Origin: Verrucomicrobiota bacterium
Lineage (GTDB): Bacteria > Verrucomicrobiota > Verrucomicrobiia > CAIQCK01
Assembly: GCA_026397915.1 (NCBI GenBank)
Contig: JAPLTX010000051.1
Location: 62,001-126,000, forward strand
Length of the DNA stretch: 64,000 nucleotides
Direction: 5' to 3'
Each line of letters begins with the position of its first letter. The stretch's first letter is position 1. Positions 20,514 to 29,885 of this stretch are shown in pieces. Position numbers and translations under genes: made by a program. Under the pieces are notes generated by a model, which saw only the letters and a program-made list of their open reading frames with translations, did not search any database and had not been told where the DNA came from.

Positions 20514-21644
20514 ATGAAAACCGCGCGAAAGACAACTTATCTGCCCGCCCCGAAGTCTCCGTCCGCCGGAGAACTCGACGCGCGCATTCTCAACCTCATC
20601 GCCCGCGGCGTCGAGCATCGCTGCCCCGACGCGGGGTTTGACTCGCTCGCTTTGGCGCTCTTCCGCCACCAGTTCGCGCTAAACCGGCCCTATCGCCGCT
20701 ACTGCGAGTCGCTCAGCCGCAGCCCGCGCAACGTCGCGCACTGGAAGCAGATTCCCGCCATTCCAACGACCGCGTTCAAGAACGCCAATCTGACGACGCT
20801 CACGCCGAAACAACGCACCACCGTCTTCCACAGCAGCGGCACCACCGAACACCGTCCCAGCCGCCATTTTCACAACGCGGCGACGCTGGCGCTCTACGAG
20901 GCGGCGTTGTGGCCGATGTTCGCTGGGCGGGTGACGAGTGGCGAGTGGCGAACGGCAAGAAATTGTCAGCTTGTGATTCTCACGCCCACGCTCGCCGAAG
21001 CACCACATTCCTCGCTGGTCCACATGATGGAAACCGTCCGCCGCCGCCGGCAAGCGCCGCCGTCGGTTTTTGTTGGCGCCGCCGCGTTGGAGAATGGCCG
21101 CGCGCTTGCTACGGCAGTTCAATCCAAAATCCAAAATCCAAAATCCAAAGTCCTCCTACTTGGCACCGCCTTCGCCTTCGTCCGGCTGTTCGACGCGATA
21201 ACCACTGCGCCGCGTCAGGGACGCGGCCTACAGTTGCCACCCGGATCACGCGTGATGGAAACCGGCGGTTACAAGGGCCGCACGCGCGAAGTGCCGCGCA
21301 AGGAGCTTCACGCGCTCATCTCCGCCAAGCTCGGAGTGCCGCGCACGGCCATCGTTAGCGAATACGGCATGTGCGAGCTGTCGTCGCAGTTCTATGCAGC
21401 TTCCCAGTCCGCAGTCTTCCACGGCCCACCTTGGACTCGTGTGCGGCTTATCAACCCCGAAACCGACCGCGAGGCGCGCGAGGGCGAGCGCGGCCTCATC
21501 CGCATTTTTGACCTCGCCAACCGCGCTTCAGTCATCGCGATCCAAACCGAGGACATCGGCGTGCGCCGCGGTGACGGCTTCGAGTTGCTCGGCCGCGCAC
21601 CCCAAGCGGAAGCGCGAGGATGCTCGCTCATGGTGCCGTTATGA
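20514..21644 (+). CDS. LuxE-like acyl-protein synthetase
   Basis: RTTVFHSSGTTEHRPSRHFH, VMETGGYKGRTREVPRKEL, SEYGMCELSSQFY. Confidence 0.82.
   Translation: MKTARKTTYLPAPKSPSAGELDARILNLIARGVEHRCPDAGFDSLALALFRHQFALNRPYRRYCESLSRSPRNVAHWKQIPAIPTTAFKNANLTTLTPKQRTTVFHSSGTTEHRPSRHFHNAATLALYEAALWPMFAGRVTSGEWRTARNCQLVILTPTLAEAPHSSLVHMMETVRRRRQAPPSVFVGAAALENGRALATAVQSKIQNPKSKVLLLGTAFAFVRLFDAITTAPRQGRGLQLPPGSRVMETGGYKGRTREVPRKELHALISAKLGVPRTAIVSEYGMCELSSQFYAASQSAVFHGPPWTRVRLINPETDREAREGERGLIRIFDLANRASVIAIQTEDIGVRRGDGFELLGRAPQAEARGCSLMVPL
20931..20958 (+). repeat. Heptamer array GTGACGA/GTGGCGA/GTGGCGA/ACGGCAA in luxE-like gene
   Basis: 7-bp periodicity read directly; in frame (RVTSGEWRTAR). Confidence 0.7.
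21121..21148 (+). repeat. Heptamer array (AATCCAA)x4 in luxE-like gene
   Basis: Four perfect 7-bp units, encoding QSKIQNPKSKV in frame. Confidence 0.95.
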
Positions 21645-22702
21645 CAACGGGACAAACCATTGCAACAACGGCCCGGCTCTGGCTCAAACGCGGCAACCCG
21701 TGGATGGCTCGTGCCAAACGCGAGGTCACCGCCTTTTCGCCACAAATGGTTGAGATGGGCCTGCGCGAGCTGTTTGAGGATATCGCAGCAAACGTTGAAG
21801 AACTGGAGCGACGCGAAGCTCCACGAATCACGAGTCACGGATCGCGAATCACGGTTTCCCACGTCCTCTCCGGCAACCTGCCCAACCCCGGCGTGGTCAG
21901 CATCATCATCGGCCTGCTCGCCGGCGCGCGCAACGTGGTGAAGCCCGCGACGGGCGATCCGGTGCCGGCGTTGTTCATCGAGTCGTTAGCGGCGGTGGAT
22001 GCGAAGTTGGCTGGGCGCGTGACGCTGACTGCCAACCGCGAGGCATATCAGAAGGCGAACGTGGTCGTGGCGTATGGAGACGATGTAACCCTTGCGGTGC
22101 TGCGGGCGAAAACTAAAGCGTCGTTTTTCGACTTTGGCCATCGCAATAGCATCGGCGCTGTTAATCTCTGCCATTCCGCAATCCGCCATCCGCAATCCGC
22201 GATCGTCGCGGCGGCTCGCGACGTCTCAATGTGGGACCAGCAAGGCTGCATGTCGCCGCAGTGCTTCTACATCAAAGGCGACGCTGCGGCGTTTGCTGAG
22301 GCGCTCGCGCACGAGATGGAACGGTTTGACCGCCGCTGGCCGCGCGCAACGCTGTCGTTCGGAGACGCGGCGGCTATTGCGCACGTGCGAAACGAGTGGA
22401 GTTTCCGCGGGCGCGTGTGGGACAGCAATGGTTCGACGCACTGGACGGTGGTGCTGGATAAGCGCGGCGGTTGGGCGCCATCGCCTCTGAACCGGTTTGT
22501 TTTCGTGCGACCGATTGAGTTGCTGACGCCGAAACTGGCAAAACAACTTCCGCTTTCCACTGTCGGGTTCGCGGGGTTTTCGCTCAAGGAAGTAATGGGC
22601 ATGGCGCAAGCAGACCGGTATTGTTCGCTCGACGAAATGCAGCGGCCGTCGTTGTTATTAACCAATGGAAGCCGGCCGCGTGTCGGCGATTTGATTGTAT
22701 GA
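21641..22702 (+). CDS. LuxC-like acyl-CoA reductase
   Basis: [43 protein letters not shown] catalytic-Cys region; ATGA overlap with luxE-like gene. Confidence 0.82.
   Translation: MTTGQTIATTARLWLKRGNPWMARAKREVTAFSPQMVEMGLRELFEDIAANVEELERREAPRITSHGSRITVSHVLSGNLPNPGVVSIIIGLLAGARNVVKPATGDPVPALFIESLAAVDAKLAGRVTLTANREAYQKANVVVAYGDDVTLAVLRAKTKASFFDFGHRNSIGAVNLCHSAIRHPQSAIVAAARDVSMWDQQGCMSPQCFYIKGDAAAFAEALAHEMERFDRRWPRATLSFGDAAAIAHVRNEWSFRGRVWDSNGSTHWTVVLDKRGGWAPSPLNRFVFVRPIELLTPKLAKQLPLSTVGFAGFSLKEVMGMAQADRYCSLDEMQRPSLLLTNGSRPRVGDLIV
21826..21853 (+). repeat. Heptamer array AATCACG/AGTCACG/GATCGCG/AATCACG in luxC-like gene
   Basis: 7-bp periodicity; encodes [10 protein letters not shown] in frame. 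Confidence 0.8.
22173..22200 (+). repeat. Heptamer array ATTCCGC/AATCCGC/CATCCGC/AATCCGC in luxC-like gene
   Basis: 7-bp periodicity; encodes [11 protein letters not shown] in frame. Confidence 0.88.
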
Positions 22703-23100
22703 AAGTTGAATTGATCAAGGATTTCACGTTCGAGGCGGCGCACGCGCTGCCGAAGGCGCCGAAGGGCCACAAATGCGCCCGGCTGCACGGACACAGTTTC
22801 AAGATCGAAGTGCATGTGGCCGGCACCGTGGACGAGAAGCGCGGCTGGCTGGTGGATTACGGCGAGATCAGCCATGCGTTCCGGCCTGTGTATGAGCAGC
22901 TTGACCATTATTATCTGAACGAGGTGCCCGGTCTGGAGAACCCGACAAGCGAGGTCTTGGCGCGTTGGATCTGGAAGCAACTGAAGCCGGTGCTGCCGAA
23001 GTTGAGCGCCATCGTCGTGCAGGAAACCTGCACGGCGCGTTGCGTGTATCGCGGCAAGCAGGCCAGACACTCTTGTCTGGCCTTGTCCAACTCTGTTTGA
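22699..23100 (+). CDS. queD: 6-carboxy-5,6,7,8-tetrahydropterin synthase
   Basis: [43 protein letters not shown]-like region; ATGA overlap with luxC-like gene. Confidence 0.9.
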   Translation: MKVELIKDFTFEAAHALPKAPKGHKCARLHGHSFKIEVHVAGTVDEKRGWLVDYGEISHAFRPVYEQLDHYYLNEVPGLENPTSEVLARWIWKQLKPVLPKLSAIVVQETCTARCVYRGKQARHSCLALSNSV

Positions 23101-23131
23101 GATTATCCCAGCCAGACAGGAGTGTCTGGCC
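23061..23131. repeat. Two palindromic arms in inverted orientation (GGCCAGACACTCTTGTCTGGCC ... GCCAGACAGGAGTGTCTGGCC)
   Basis: Left arm 23061-23082, right arm 23111-23131; each arm self-complementary and the arms complementary to each other. Confidence 0.85.
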
Positions 23132-23137
23132 TACGAC

Positions 23138-24095
23138 ATGAGCGACGTCATCTTGCGGCTGGAGCAAGTGGAAAAGCATTTCGGCGCGACCGCTGCGGTC
23201 AACGGTATCACGCTCGACATCGCGCGTGGCGAGTTTTTCGCGCTGTTGGGACCGAGCGGTTGCGGCAAGACGACGCTGCTACGGCTGGTGGCGGGCTTCG
23301 AGCAACCGGATGCAGGGCGTGTCATTCTCGACGGCACGAACGTGGCCGGCGTGCCTGCAAACGAGCGGCCCGTGAACACCGTCTTCCAGCACTACGCGCT
23401 GTTTCCTCACCTCACAGTCGCCGACAACGTTGCGTTCGGCCTCCGTTACCAATCCAAAATCCAAAATCGAAGAGATGTTGAAGCTGGTGCGCATGGAGGG
23501 ACTTGGCGGGCGCATGCCGGACCAACTCAGCGGCGGGCAGAAGCAGCGCGTGGCGTTGGCACGGGCACTGACCCTGCATCCGAAGGTGTTGTTGCTCGAC
23601 GAACCGCTCGCGGCGCTCGACGTGAAGCTGCGCAAGGAGATGCAGGTGGAGCTGAAAGCGCTCCAGCGGCGCGTGGGCATCACGTTCATCTTCGTCACGC
23701 ACGATCAGGAGGAAGCGTTGACGCTGGCCGACCGGGTGGCGGTGATGAATCTTGGCAAGATCGAGCAGGTCGGCACGACGGAAGAGGTTTTCGAGCGGCC
23801 GCGGACAAAGTTCGTCGCGGACTTCATGGGCGCGGTTAATTTCCTCAACGGCTTCGTCGTGCGGCCGGAGAAGATGCGGTTACGGGTAACGGCCGCCGGG
23901 GACGCGGTCGAGGGGAAGGTTGAGAGCAAAGTGTATCAGGGCGAAACGACGCGCTGGCTGGTGCGCACAGCGGACGGGAAGCTGCTCACGGTCGTCGAGC
24001 AGAACGACGGCGTGCCCGATGCCGTGTCGCGATTGCGCGAGGGCGACGCTGTGTGGGTGAATTGGGAGAAACGACACGAAGTGCCGCTGCAATGA
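23138..24095 (+). pseudogene. potA: PotA-like spermidine/putrescine ABC transporter ATPase, split by a frameshift
   Basis: Walker [21 protein letters not shown] in the frame starting 23138; [41 protein letters not shown] in the frame of the 23430..24095 ORF; switch at about 23450-23470. Confidence 0.85.
23451..23471 (+). repeat. Heptamer array AATCCAA/AATCCAA/AATCGAA at the potA frameshift
   Basis: 7-bp periodicity; coincides with the frame switch. Confidence 0.85.
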
Positions 24096-24964
24096 AATCT
24101 CGTTCCGCACTCCGCACTCCGCACTCCGCTTTTCTTCTCATCTCACCGACGTGGCTTGTGCTGGGGCTGCTGTTTCTTGCGCCGCTGGCGATTATGCTGT
24201 GGCTGAGTTTTCAGCAGCGCGGGCTTTATGGCGGGATTGAGCCGGGGCCGACGCTGGCAAACTATGTCCGCAGTTTCGAGTCCGGCTACACCATCATCTA
24301 TGCGCGCTCGGTGTGGATTGCGGTGGCGACGACGATGACCTGCCTGCTGGTGAGCTATCCGGTGGCTTACTACATCGCCTTGAAGGCGCGGCCGGAGCGG
24401 AAGAGCTTGCTGCTCGCGCTGGTGGTGATTCCGTTCTGGACGAGTTTCCTGGTGCGGACCTATGCGTGGATGTTCATCTTGCGCGACCAGGGCGTGATCA
24501 ACTCGTTGTTGATGTCGCTCGGCATCATCCACGAGCCGCTACCGCTGCTCTACACGCCACTGGCGGTGATGATCGGGCAGGTCTATGCCGAGGTGCCGTT
24601 CATGGTGCTGCCCATCTACGCGTCGTTGGAGAAGCTCGACCGCTCGCTGCTGGAGGCAGCGCGCGACCTCGGCGCGGGCGCGGCGGCGGCGTTCTGGCGC
24701 GTGACGGTGCCGTTGGCGATGCCGGGAACCGTGGCGGGTATCGTGCTGGTGTTCATTCCAAGTCTCGGCACGTTCATCACACCCGACCTGCTCGGTGGTG
24801 CGAAGGGAATGCTTGTGGGCAATCTCATCCAGAACCAGTTTGGCCCGGCGCTGAACAAACCGTTTGGCAGCGCGGTGGCGATGACACTGACGGCGTTTGT
24901 GCTGGCGCTGCTGTGGGCGTATGCGGGCTGGGCGCGGCGGCGAGGCGAGGAGGTGGCGTTGTGA
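24092..24964 (+). CDS. potB: Spermidine/putrescine ABC transporter permease
   Basis: TM permease; [28 protein letters not shown] loop; ATGA overlap with potA. Confidence 0.9.
   Translation: MKSRSALRTPHSAFLLISPTWLVLGLLFLAPLAIMLWLSFQQRGLYGGIEPGPTLANYVRSFESGYTIIYARSVWIAVATTMTCLLVSYPVAYYIALKARPERKSLLLALVVIPFWTSFLVRTYAWMFILRDQGVINSLLMSLGIIHEPLPLLYTPLAVMIGQVYAEVPFMVLPIYASLEKLDRSLLEAARDLGAGAAAAFWRVTVPLAMPGTVAGIVLVFIPSLGTFITPDLLGGAKGMLVGNLIQNQFGPALNKPFGSAVAMTLTAFVLALLWAYAGWARRRGEEVAL
24102..24129 (+). repeat. Heptamer array GTTCCGC/(ACTCCGC)x3 at potB N-terminus
   Basis: 7-bp periodicity; encodes SALRTPHSA. Confidence 0.9.
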
Positions 24965-25734
24965 AACGTGGAGCGCCGATGCTGCGAGCGGTGACGTGGG
25001 TTGTGTATGCGTTTCTCTACGCGCCGATTGCGGTGCTGGTGGTGTTCTCGTTCAACTCGGAGCGGCAGACGGCGATTTGGAAACACTTCACGCTGGATTG
25101 GTATCGCGTGTTGTTCCGGGACGAACTGATCGGCCACGCGGTGGTGAACAGCTTGATCGTCGGTGTGATGGCGACGGTCGTGGCGACGGTGATCGGGACG
25201 ATGGCAGGGCTGGCGCTGGCGCGGCATGAGTTCCGCGGCAAACGGGCGACAATGTCGCTGCTCTACCTGCCGGTGATTGTGCCAGAGATCGTGGTCGGCG
25301 CAGCGTTGGTGAGTTTGTTCGGGTTCATCGCGATGCGGCTGAGCCTGACGACGGTGATTCTGGCGCACATCGCGTTCAGCATCAGCTATGTGGCTCTGGT
25401 GGTGCGGGCGCGGCTGGCGGGGTTTGATCGGTCGTTGGAGGAAGCAGCGATGGATCTCGGCGCAAACCGCTGGCAGACGTTCTGGCGCGTGACGCTGCCG
25501 CTCATCGCGCCGGGTGTGCTTGCGGGAGCGTTGCTGGTGTTCACACTTTCCATTGATGACTACATCATCACGTCGTTTGTGGCGGGGCCGGGCGCGACGA
25601 CGCTGCCGTTGCAAATCTACTCGATGGTGAAGACTGGCGTGACGCCGGAGATCAACGCGGTGTCCACGTTGCTGCTGGTGGTGACGATTGGCTTGATTGC
25701 GGCGGCACAGCGGCTAGAAACTTCGAAGCGATGA
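24961..25734 (+). CDS. potC: Spermidine/putrescine ABC transporter permease
   Basis: EEAAMDLGANRWQTFWRVTLPLIAPG; GTG start overlaps potB stop. Confidence 0.9.
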   Translation: MKRGAPMLRAVTWVVYAFLYAPIAVLVVFSFNSERQTAIWKHFTLDWYRVLFRDELIGHAVVNSLIVGVMATVVATVIGTMAGLALARHEFRGKRATMSLLYLPVIVPEIVVGAALVSLFGFIAMRLSLTTVILAHIAFSISYVALVVRARLAGFDRSLEEAAMDLGANRWQTFWRVTLPLIAPGVLAGALLVFTLSIDDYIITSFVAGPGATTLPLQIYSMVKTGVTPEINAVSTLLLVVTIGLIAAAQRLETSKR

Positions 25735-26756
25735 AACGATTCATTGCGCTTTGCGTGCTCCTGACACTGCTCGGCTGCGGTGGCAAGGACGATGGCAAAC
25801 GGCTCAACGTCTATATCTGGACCAATTACATCACGCAGGAGCTGCTGAGCCAGTTCACGGCGCAGACGGGTATCAGGGTCAAATTCGACGTTTACGATTC
25901 GAACGAGGCGGTGCTGGAGAAGTTGGCGTCGGGCGCAAGCGATTACGACATTGTGGTGCCGACGGATTACATGGTGCGCATCCTAGTCAAGCAGGGACTA
26001 CTGGTGCCGCTCGACCGCTCGAAGCTGACGAACCTCGCCAACATCACGCCGAAGTTCCGCGATCTGCCGTTCGACCCGGGCAACCGCCACAGCGTGCCGT
26101 ATCTGTGGGGCACGACCGGTTTCGCCTACAACAAGGCAAAGGTTGGCAAGGCGCTGGACAGTTGGGTGGCGGTGTTCGACGAGCGGTGGAAAGGGCGCGT
26201 GCTGATGCTCGACGACATGCGGGAGTGTTTTGGCGTTGCGCTGCGGGTGCTCGGCTACTCAGCGAACTCAACCAATGTTTCCGAGTTGGCCGCTGCGCGC
26301 GACCTGTTGGTGAAACAAAAGCCGCTGGTGAAAACCTACAACTCGTCAGACTTCGCCGGCATCCTGCGCAGCGGCGACGTGTGGATTGCCCACGGCTACA
26401 ACGGCGAGTTGGCCAAGGCGTGCGACGAGGACAAGAACCTCGCCTACGTGATTCCGAAGGAAGGTTGCACGGTGTGGGTGGACAACCTCTGCATTCCGAA
26501 AAGCGCGCGGCATGTCGAAGCGGCGCACGCGTTCATCAACTACATGCTGGAAGGAAAGAACATCGGGGCGGTGGTCAACGCGATGAGTTACGCCTGTGCG
26601 AACGACGCGGCGCGGCCATTCATCAAGCCGGCGTTGCTCGCCGATCCGACGCGTTATCCGGACGAGGCGGCGCTAAAGCGGTGCAATCTTCTCGGCGACC
26701 TCGGCGAAAGCCTGCAACTCCGCGACCGCTACTGGACCGAGGTCAAGGCGAAGTAA
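25731..26756 (+). CDS. potD: Spermidine/putrescine-binding lipoprotein
   Basis: Lipobox LLGC; LNVYIWTNYITQELLSQFTAQTGIRVKFDVYDSNEAVLEKL. Confidence 0.92.
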   Translation: MKRFIALCVLLTLLGCGGKDDGKRLNVYIWTNYITQELLSQFTAQTGIRVKFDVYDSNEAVLEKLASGASDYDIVVPTDYMVRILVKQGLLVPLDRSKLTNLANITPKFRDLPFDPGNRHSVPYLWGTTGFAYNKAKVGKALDSWVAVFDERWKGRVLMLDDMRECFGVALRVLGYSANSTNVSELAAARDLLVKQKPLVKTYNSSDFAGILRSGDVWIAHGYNGELAKACDEDKNLAYVIPKEGCTVWVDNLCIPKSARHVEAAHAFINYMLEGKNIGAVVNAMSYACANDAARPFIKPALLADPTRYPDEAALKRCNLLGDLGESLQLRDRYWTEVKAK

Positions 26757-26769
26757 GAACCGCACGATT

Positions 26770-28548
26770 CTACTTCTTGCTGCCGATGCAAAAGAGCGAC
26801 TTCTTGCCGCGGATGTAGATGCGACCGTCGGCGAACGCGGGCGATGAGAGCACTTCCTCGCCGAGTTCGGCGCGCGCTACTTCTTTGTATTCGTTACCGG
26901 CTTGCAGGACGATAACGCTGCCCTTGTCGCTGAAGAAATAGACCTTGTCGCCGGCGAGGGCGGGCGACGACTTGAAGCTGATGTTGTCCAGCTCCTTCTC
27001 CCAGAGCTTCTTGCCCTTCGTTGCTTCAAAACAGGTGATCTGGCCCGTGGAGGTGGCGAGATAGACGCGCTGGCCGTCGCAGAGCGGGCTGGAAACATCT
27101 GGCAGGCCGTCTTCCGCGCTCCAGACGACGTGGGTCTTGGTCACATCGCCCTCGCCGTCGGGTTTGATGGCGGCGAGTTTCTCGCCTTCGATGGCGGTAA
27201 ACACGAGGCCCGCGCCGAAGACCGGTGAGGGTGTGACTTCACCGGAGAGCGCCTCGGCACGCCAGATTTCCTTGCCGGAGGCGGGGTCATAAGCCATGAC
27301 CCACGGCTTGGCGGTGACGATAAACATCTCACGTTTGCCGGTGTTGATGAGAATGGGCGACGACCACGAACCGGGCACAGGCCGCGGCGCGGACTCCCAC
27401 GCGGTGTTGCCCGTCGCGGTCTCAAGCGCCAGTATCTTCGACTTGCCATCCTTGCCAGTGCCTTGGTCAACTTGGATCAGCAACCTATCGCGATAGGTCT
27501 CCAGCGACGACGCATGACCGTAACTGTCATCGAACTTGCCGAGATTCCGCGCCCAGACGCGATTGCCTTTGTAGTCGAAGGCGGCAACGTCAGCGTTGGC
27601 AAAGATCGCATAGACTCGCCGGCCATCAGTTGCCACCGTGGAAGGCGCGAAGCCGCCCTCATCCATCACTGAGGGAGCTTCGGGATCGGTGCCGGGAATG
27701 TCGCCGACCTGCTTTTGCCACAGCAGCTTGCCATTCGTCGTGTCGTAGCAATAGACCTCGCGTTTCTTCTCCGTCGCACCGCAAAGGAACACGCGGTTGC
27801 CCCACAGCACGGGCGAGTTTGGGCCGATGATTGGCACAGGCACTTTCCATAAAATATTCTCGCCTGTCTTCGCGTTCCACGTCGTCGGGACGTTCGCGTA
27901 GGCTGAGATGCCGGAGCCGCTCGGCCCGCGGAAACGCGGCCAGTTTTGTTTGAGTTCCTCCGGCGTCGGGAACGGCGTCGTCGGGGCCGGCGGTTCGGCA
28001 GCAGCAGCGGCTTCCGTTGTCGCAGCGGCTTTTGCGGTTTGCGCCGGGATGAACGTCGTCGTCTCCGCCGCCAGCGCCCACGCCGCGGCACCGAGCATCA
28101 CACCAAGCATCGCCACTCCCATTCGCGCCGTCGCGGCGGCGTGGTCTTCGGTTTCATGCGTGCGATCAAGCTTCTGCGTCTTTGGCAGTTTCCGCCGGTA
28201 GATGGCCGACTGGACGGCAAACAGGAACACCGATGCGCCCACAATCAGCAGCCAGCCGCCGCGCTCGGCCAGCAAGACGTGGCGCGAGTGGTGCCGGCGC
28301 AGGTTGTGGTCCAGCGCGCGGATTTGTTTTTTCAACCCTTCGTCGGTGGGATTCTGCACCAGCGATGCCTTGAGTTGTTTAAGCTCCTGCGCGGTCAGCG
28401 GGTCGAAAGACCGGCTCTGAAGCTGGTTGATGAGCATCAGCGCCGCGATGATGACGCAGAACGCTCCCGCGATGATGGCAGTGCGGACCTGCGCTTGCGG
28501 CCAGTGGCCTGCGGCGGTCGGCGTGGAATTCTTGGTTGCTGGCTGCAT
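26770..28548 (-). CDS. PQQ-binding-like beta-propeller repeat membrane protein
   Basis: WPRFRGPSGSGIS, repeated GKLLWQ / GNTAWES / GKEIWRAE / KKLWEKEL blades; N-terminal TM helices; start at MQPATKNS. Confidence 0.85.
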   Translation of the reverse strand: MQPATKNSTPTAAGHWPQAQVRTAIIAGAFCVIIAALMLINQLQSRSFDPLTAQELKQLKASLVQNPTDEGLKKQIRALDHNLRRHHSRHVLLAERGGWLLIVGASVFLFAVQSAIYRRKLPKTQKLDRTHETEDHAAATARMGVAMLGVMLGAAAWALAAETTTFIPAQTAKAAATTEAAAAAEPPAPTTPFPTPEELKQNWPRFRGPSGSGISAYANVPTTWNAKTGENILWKVPVPIIGPNSPVLWGNRVFLCGATEKKREVYCYDTTNGKLLWQKQVGDIPGTDPEAPSVMDEGGFAPSTVATDGRRVYAIFANADVAAFDYKGNRVWARNLGKFDDSYGHASSLETYRDRLLIQVDQGTGKDGKSKILALETATGNTAWESAPRPVPGSWSSPILINTGKREMFIVTAKPWVMAYDPASGKEIWRAEALSGEVTPSPVFGAGLVFTAIEGEKLAAIKPDGEGDVTKTHVVWSAEDGLPDVSSPLCDGQRVYLATSTGQITCFEATKGKKLWEKELDNISFKSSPALAGDKVYFFSDKGSVIVLQAGNEYKEVARAELGEEVLSSPAFADGRIYIRGKKSLFCIGSKK

Positions 28549-28553
28549 GATAT

Positions 28554-29885
28554 TCAACTCTTCTGTTCGCCTCGAACCGGTGTCAGCGGGATGACGTTCT
28601 TGCTTTGGATGCGTTTCAAGCGGACGATCTCTTTCGGGCAGTAAACGTAGCACCGGCCGCACGAGACGCAGTCGCCCGGATGGGGATCGTAAATGTCCTG
28701 CTTTCGCGGTTCGGAAACCGAGATCAATGTCACGCCGAACACCAAACCGACAAACGCGCCGAACCACACGCTGCCGCCCACAAATCTGCCGCGCACGCGC
28801 AGCGCCTCGGCGTAGAGTTCCTCCGCCGGCTGGCCGGTCTGGCGAAACGCTTTACTGGCGTCGGTTAGCTCCTTCACCTTGCCGGCGTCTTCGGCAGCGA
28901 CTTGTTCGGCGAGGCTGACGGTGGCGTGCATTCGCGAGAACGGCACGCCGAGCCGCCCGCCGAGCCAGCCACCCAGCACGACGAGCAACGGCACCAACGC
29001 CGCCAGCGCGATCAGCCGACGCTTGCGCTTGCGCGGATCGGGATGCGGGTCCTTCAGGGTCGGGTCGGCGATGGCGCCATACGGGCAGGCGGTGTCGCAA
29101 ATCTGGCAGTGGATACAATCGGTCGGCGAAAGCGTCACGCCCCATTTCGAGTAACGCGACACGAGACTCAACAGCGCGCCATACGGGCAGAGGAAGCGGC
29201 AATACGGCCGACCAATGAAAATGCCGGCGATCAAGAACGCCGCGCCGAGTGCCAGCATCCCGAAGCTGCCGGTGCGCCGGTAGAGCGCGATGAATGGATC
29301 GTATTCGCAGATGATGAACGCGCTGCCGGTCGCTGCGAAAAGAATTCCCGCCCCGAGATAGACGAACGGCAACACGCCGAGCACGTGTTCCAGCCATGCC
29401 GGCACCTTCACCGGTTTCAGTAGTGTCAAATCCTGAATCGCACCCATCGGACAGACCGCCGCGCAAAACGTCCGTCCGAAGAACAGCGTGAACACCAACG
29501 GCAACAAGAAGAACGCCACGGTTGTCAGCGGCACGACGTAGCCGCTGTTGAACAACGCCAGCGTGATGTCCTGCACCGAGCCGATCGAGCAGACGCAGCC
29601 TTGCTGGTAAAAGCCGAAATAGAGCAGCGAGAACACCGACACCGCCAGCACGCCGTCGCGCGAGCGTTTTCTCAAGACCAGATGCGATGTCAGCGCCAGC
29701 GCCGCCACCAGCACCGCCACGTCGAGGTAGCTTAGCCATTGCGCCCGTGCCGCTGGCACGGTCGTTACGGGCATCTTGTAACCGGCATCGAATTCCGGCG
29801 GCGGGAACCGCTCAACACCGAACGCGCTTGCAAGCGGCAAGCCTAGCAACGCCAACCAGAGACAACCGCGAACCAGTCGTCTCAT
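28554..29885 (-). CDS. NapH/NosR-like polyferredoxin membrane protein (4Fe-4S)
   Basis: FGRTFCAAVCPMGAIQ, GRPYCRFLCPYGALLS, CIHCQICDTACPYGAI, CVSCGRCYVYCP; several TM helices. Confidence 0.88.
   Translation of the reverse strand: MRRLVRGCLWLALLGLPLASAFGVERFPPPEFDAGYKMPVTTVPAARAQWLSYLDVAVLVAALALTSHLVLRKRSRDGVLAVSVFSLLYFGFYQQGCVCSIGSVQDITLALFNSGYVVPLTTVAFFLLPLVFTLFFGRTFCAAVCPMGAIQDLTLLKPVKVPAWLEHVLGVLPFVYLGAGILFAATGSAFIICEYDPFIALYRRTGSFGMLALGAAFLIAGIFIGRPYCRFLCPYGALLSLVSRYSKWGVTLSPTDCIHCQICDTACPYGAIADPTLKDPHPDPRKRKRRLIALAALVPLLVVLGGWLGGRLGVPFSRMHATVSLAEQVAAEDAGKVKELTDASKAFRQTGQPAEELYAEALRVRGRFVGGSVWFGAFVGLVFGVTLISVSEPRKQDIYDPHPGDCVSCGRCYVYCPKEIVRLKRIQSKNVIPLTPVRGEQKS

Noticed and set aside
21121-21148. 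CRISPR-like repeat array
   Set aside because: Units are 7 bp, contiguous without spacers, and no cas genes are nearby.
20514-22702. Bioluminescence (lux) operon
   Set aside because: Only luxE- and luxC-like genes are present; no luxA, luxB or luxD recognised in the window.
15242-23100. A contiguous queuosine gene cluster
   Set aside because: queE and queD are 7 kb apart, separated by a helicase on the opposite strand; no queC or queF seen.
23440-23480. Programmed ribosomal frameshift as explanation for split potA
   Set aside because: No classical X-XXY-YYZ slippery site with downstream structure was apparent; the 7-mer copy change explains the frame arithmetic directly. Not formally excluded.
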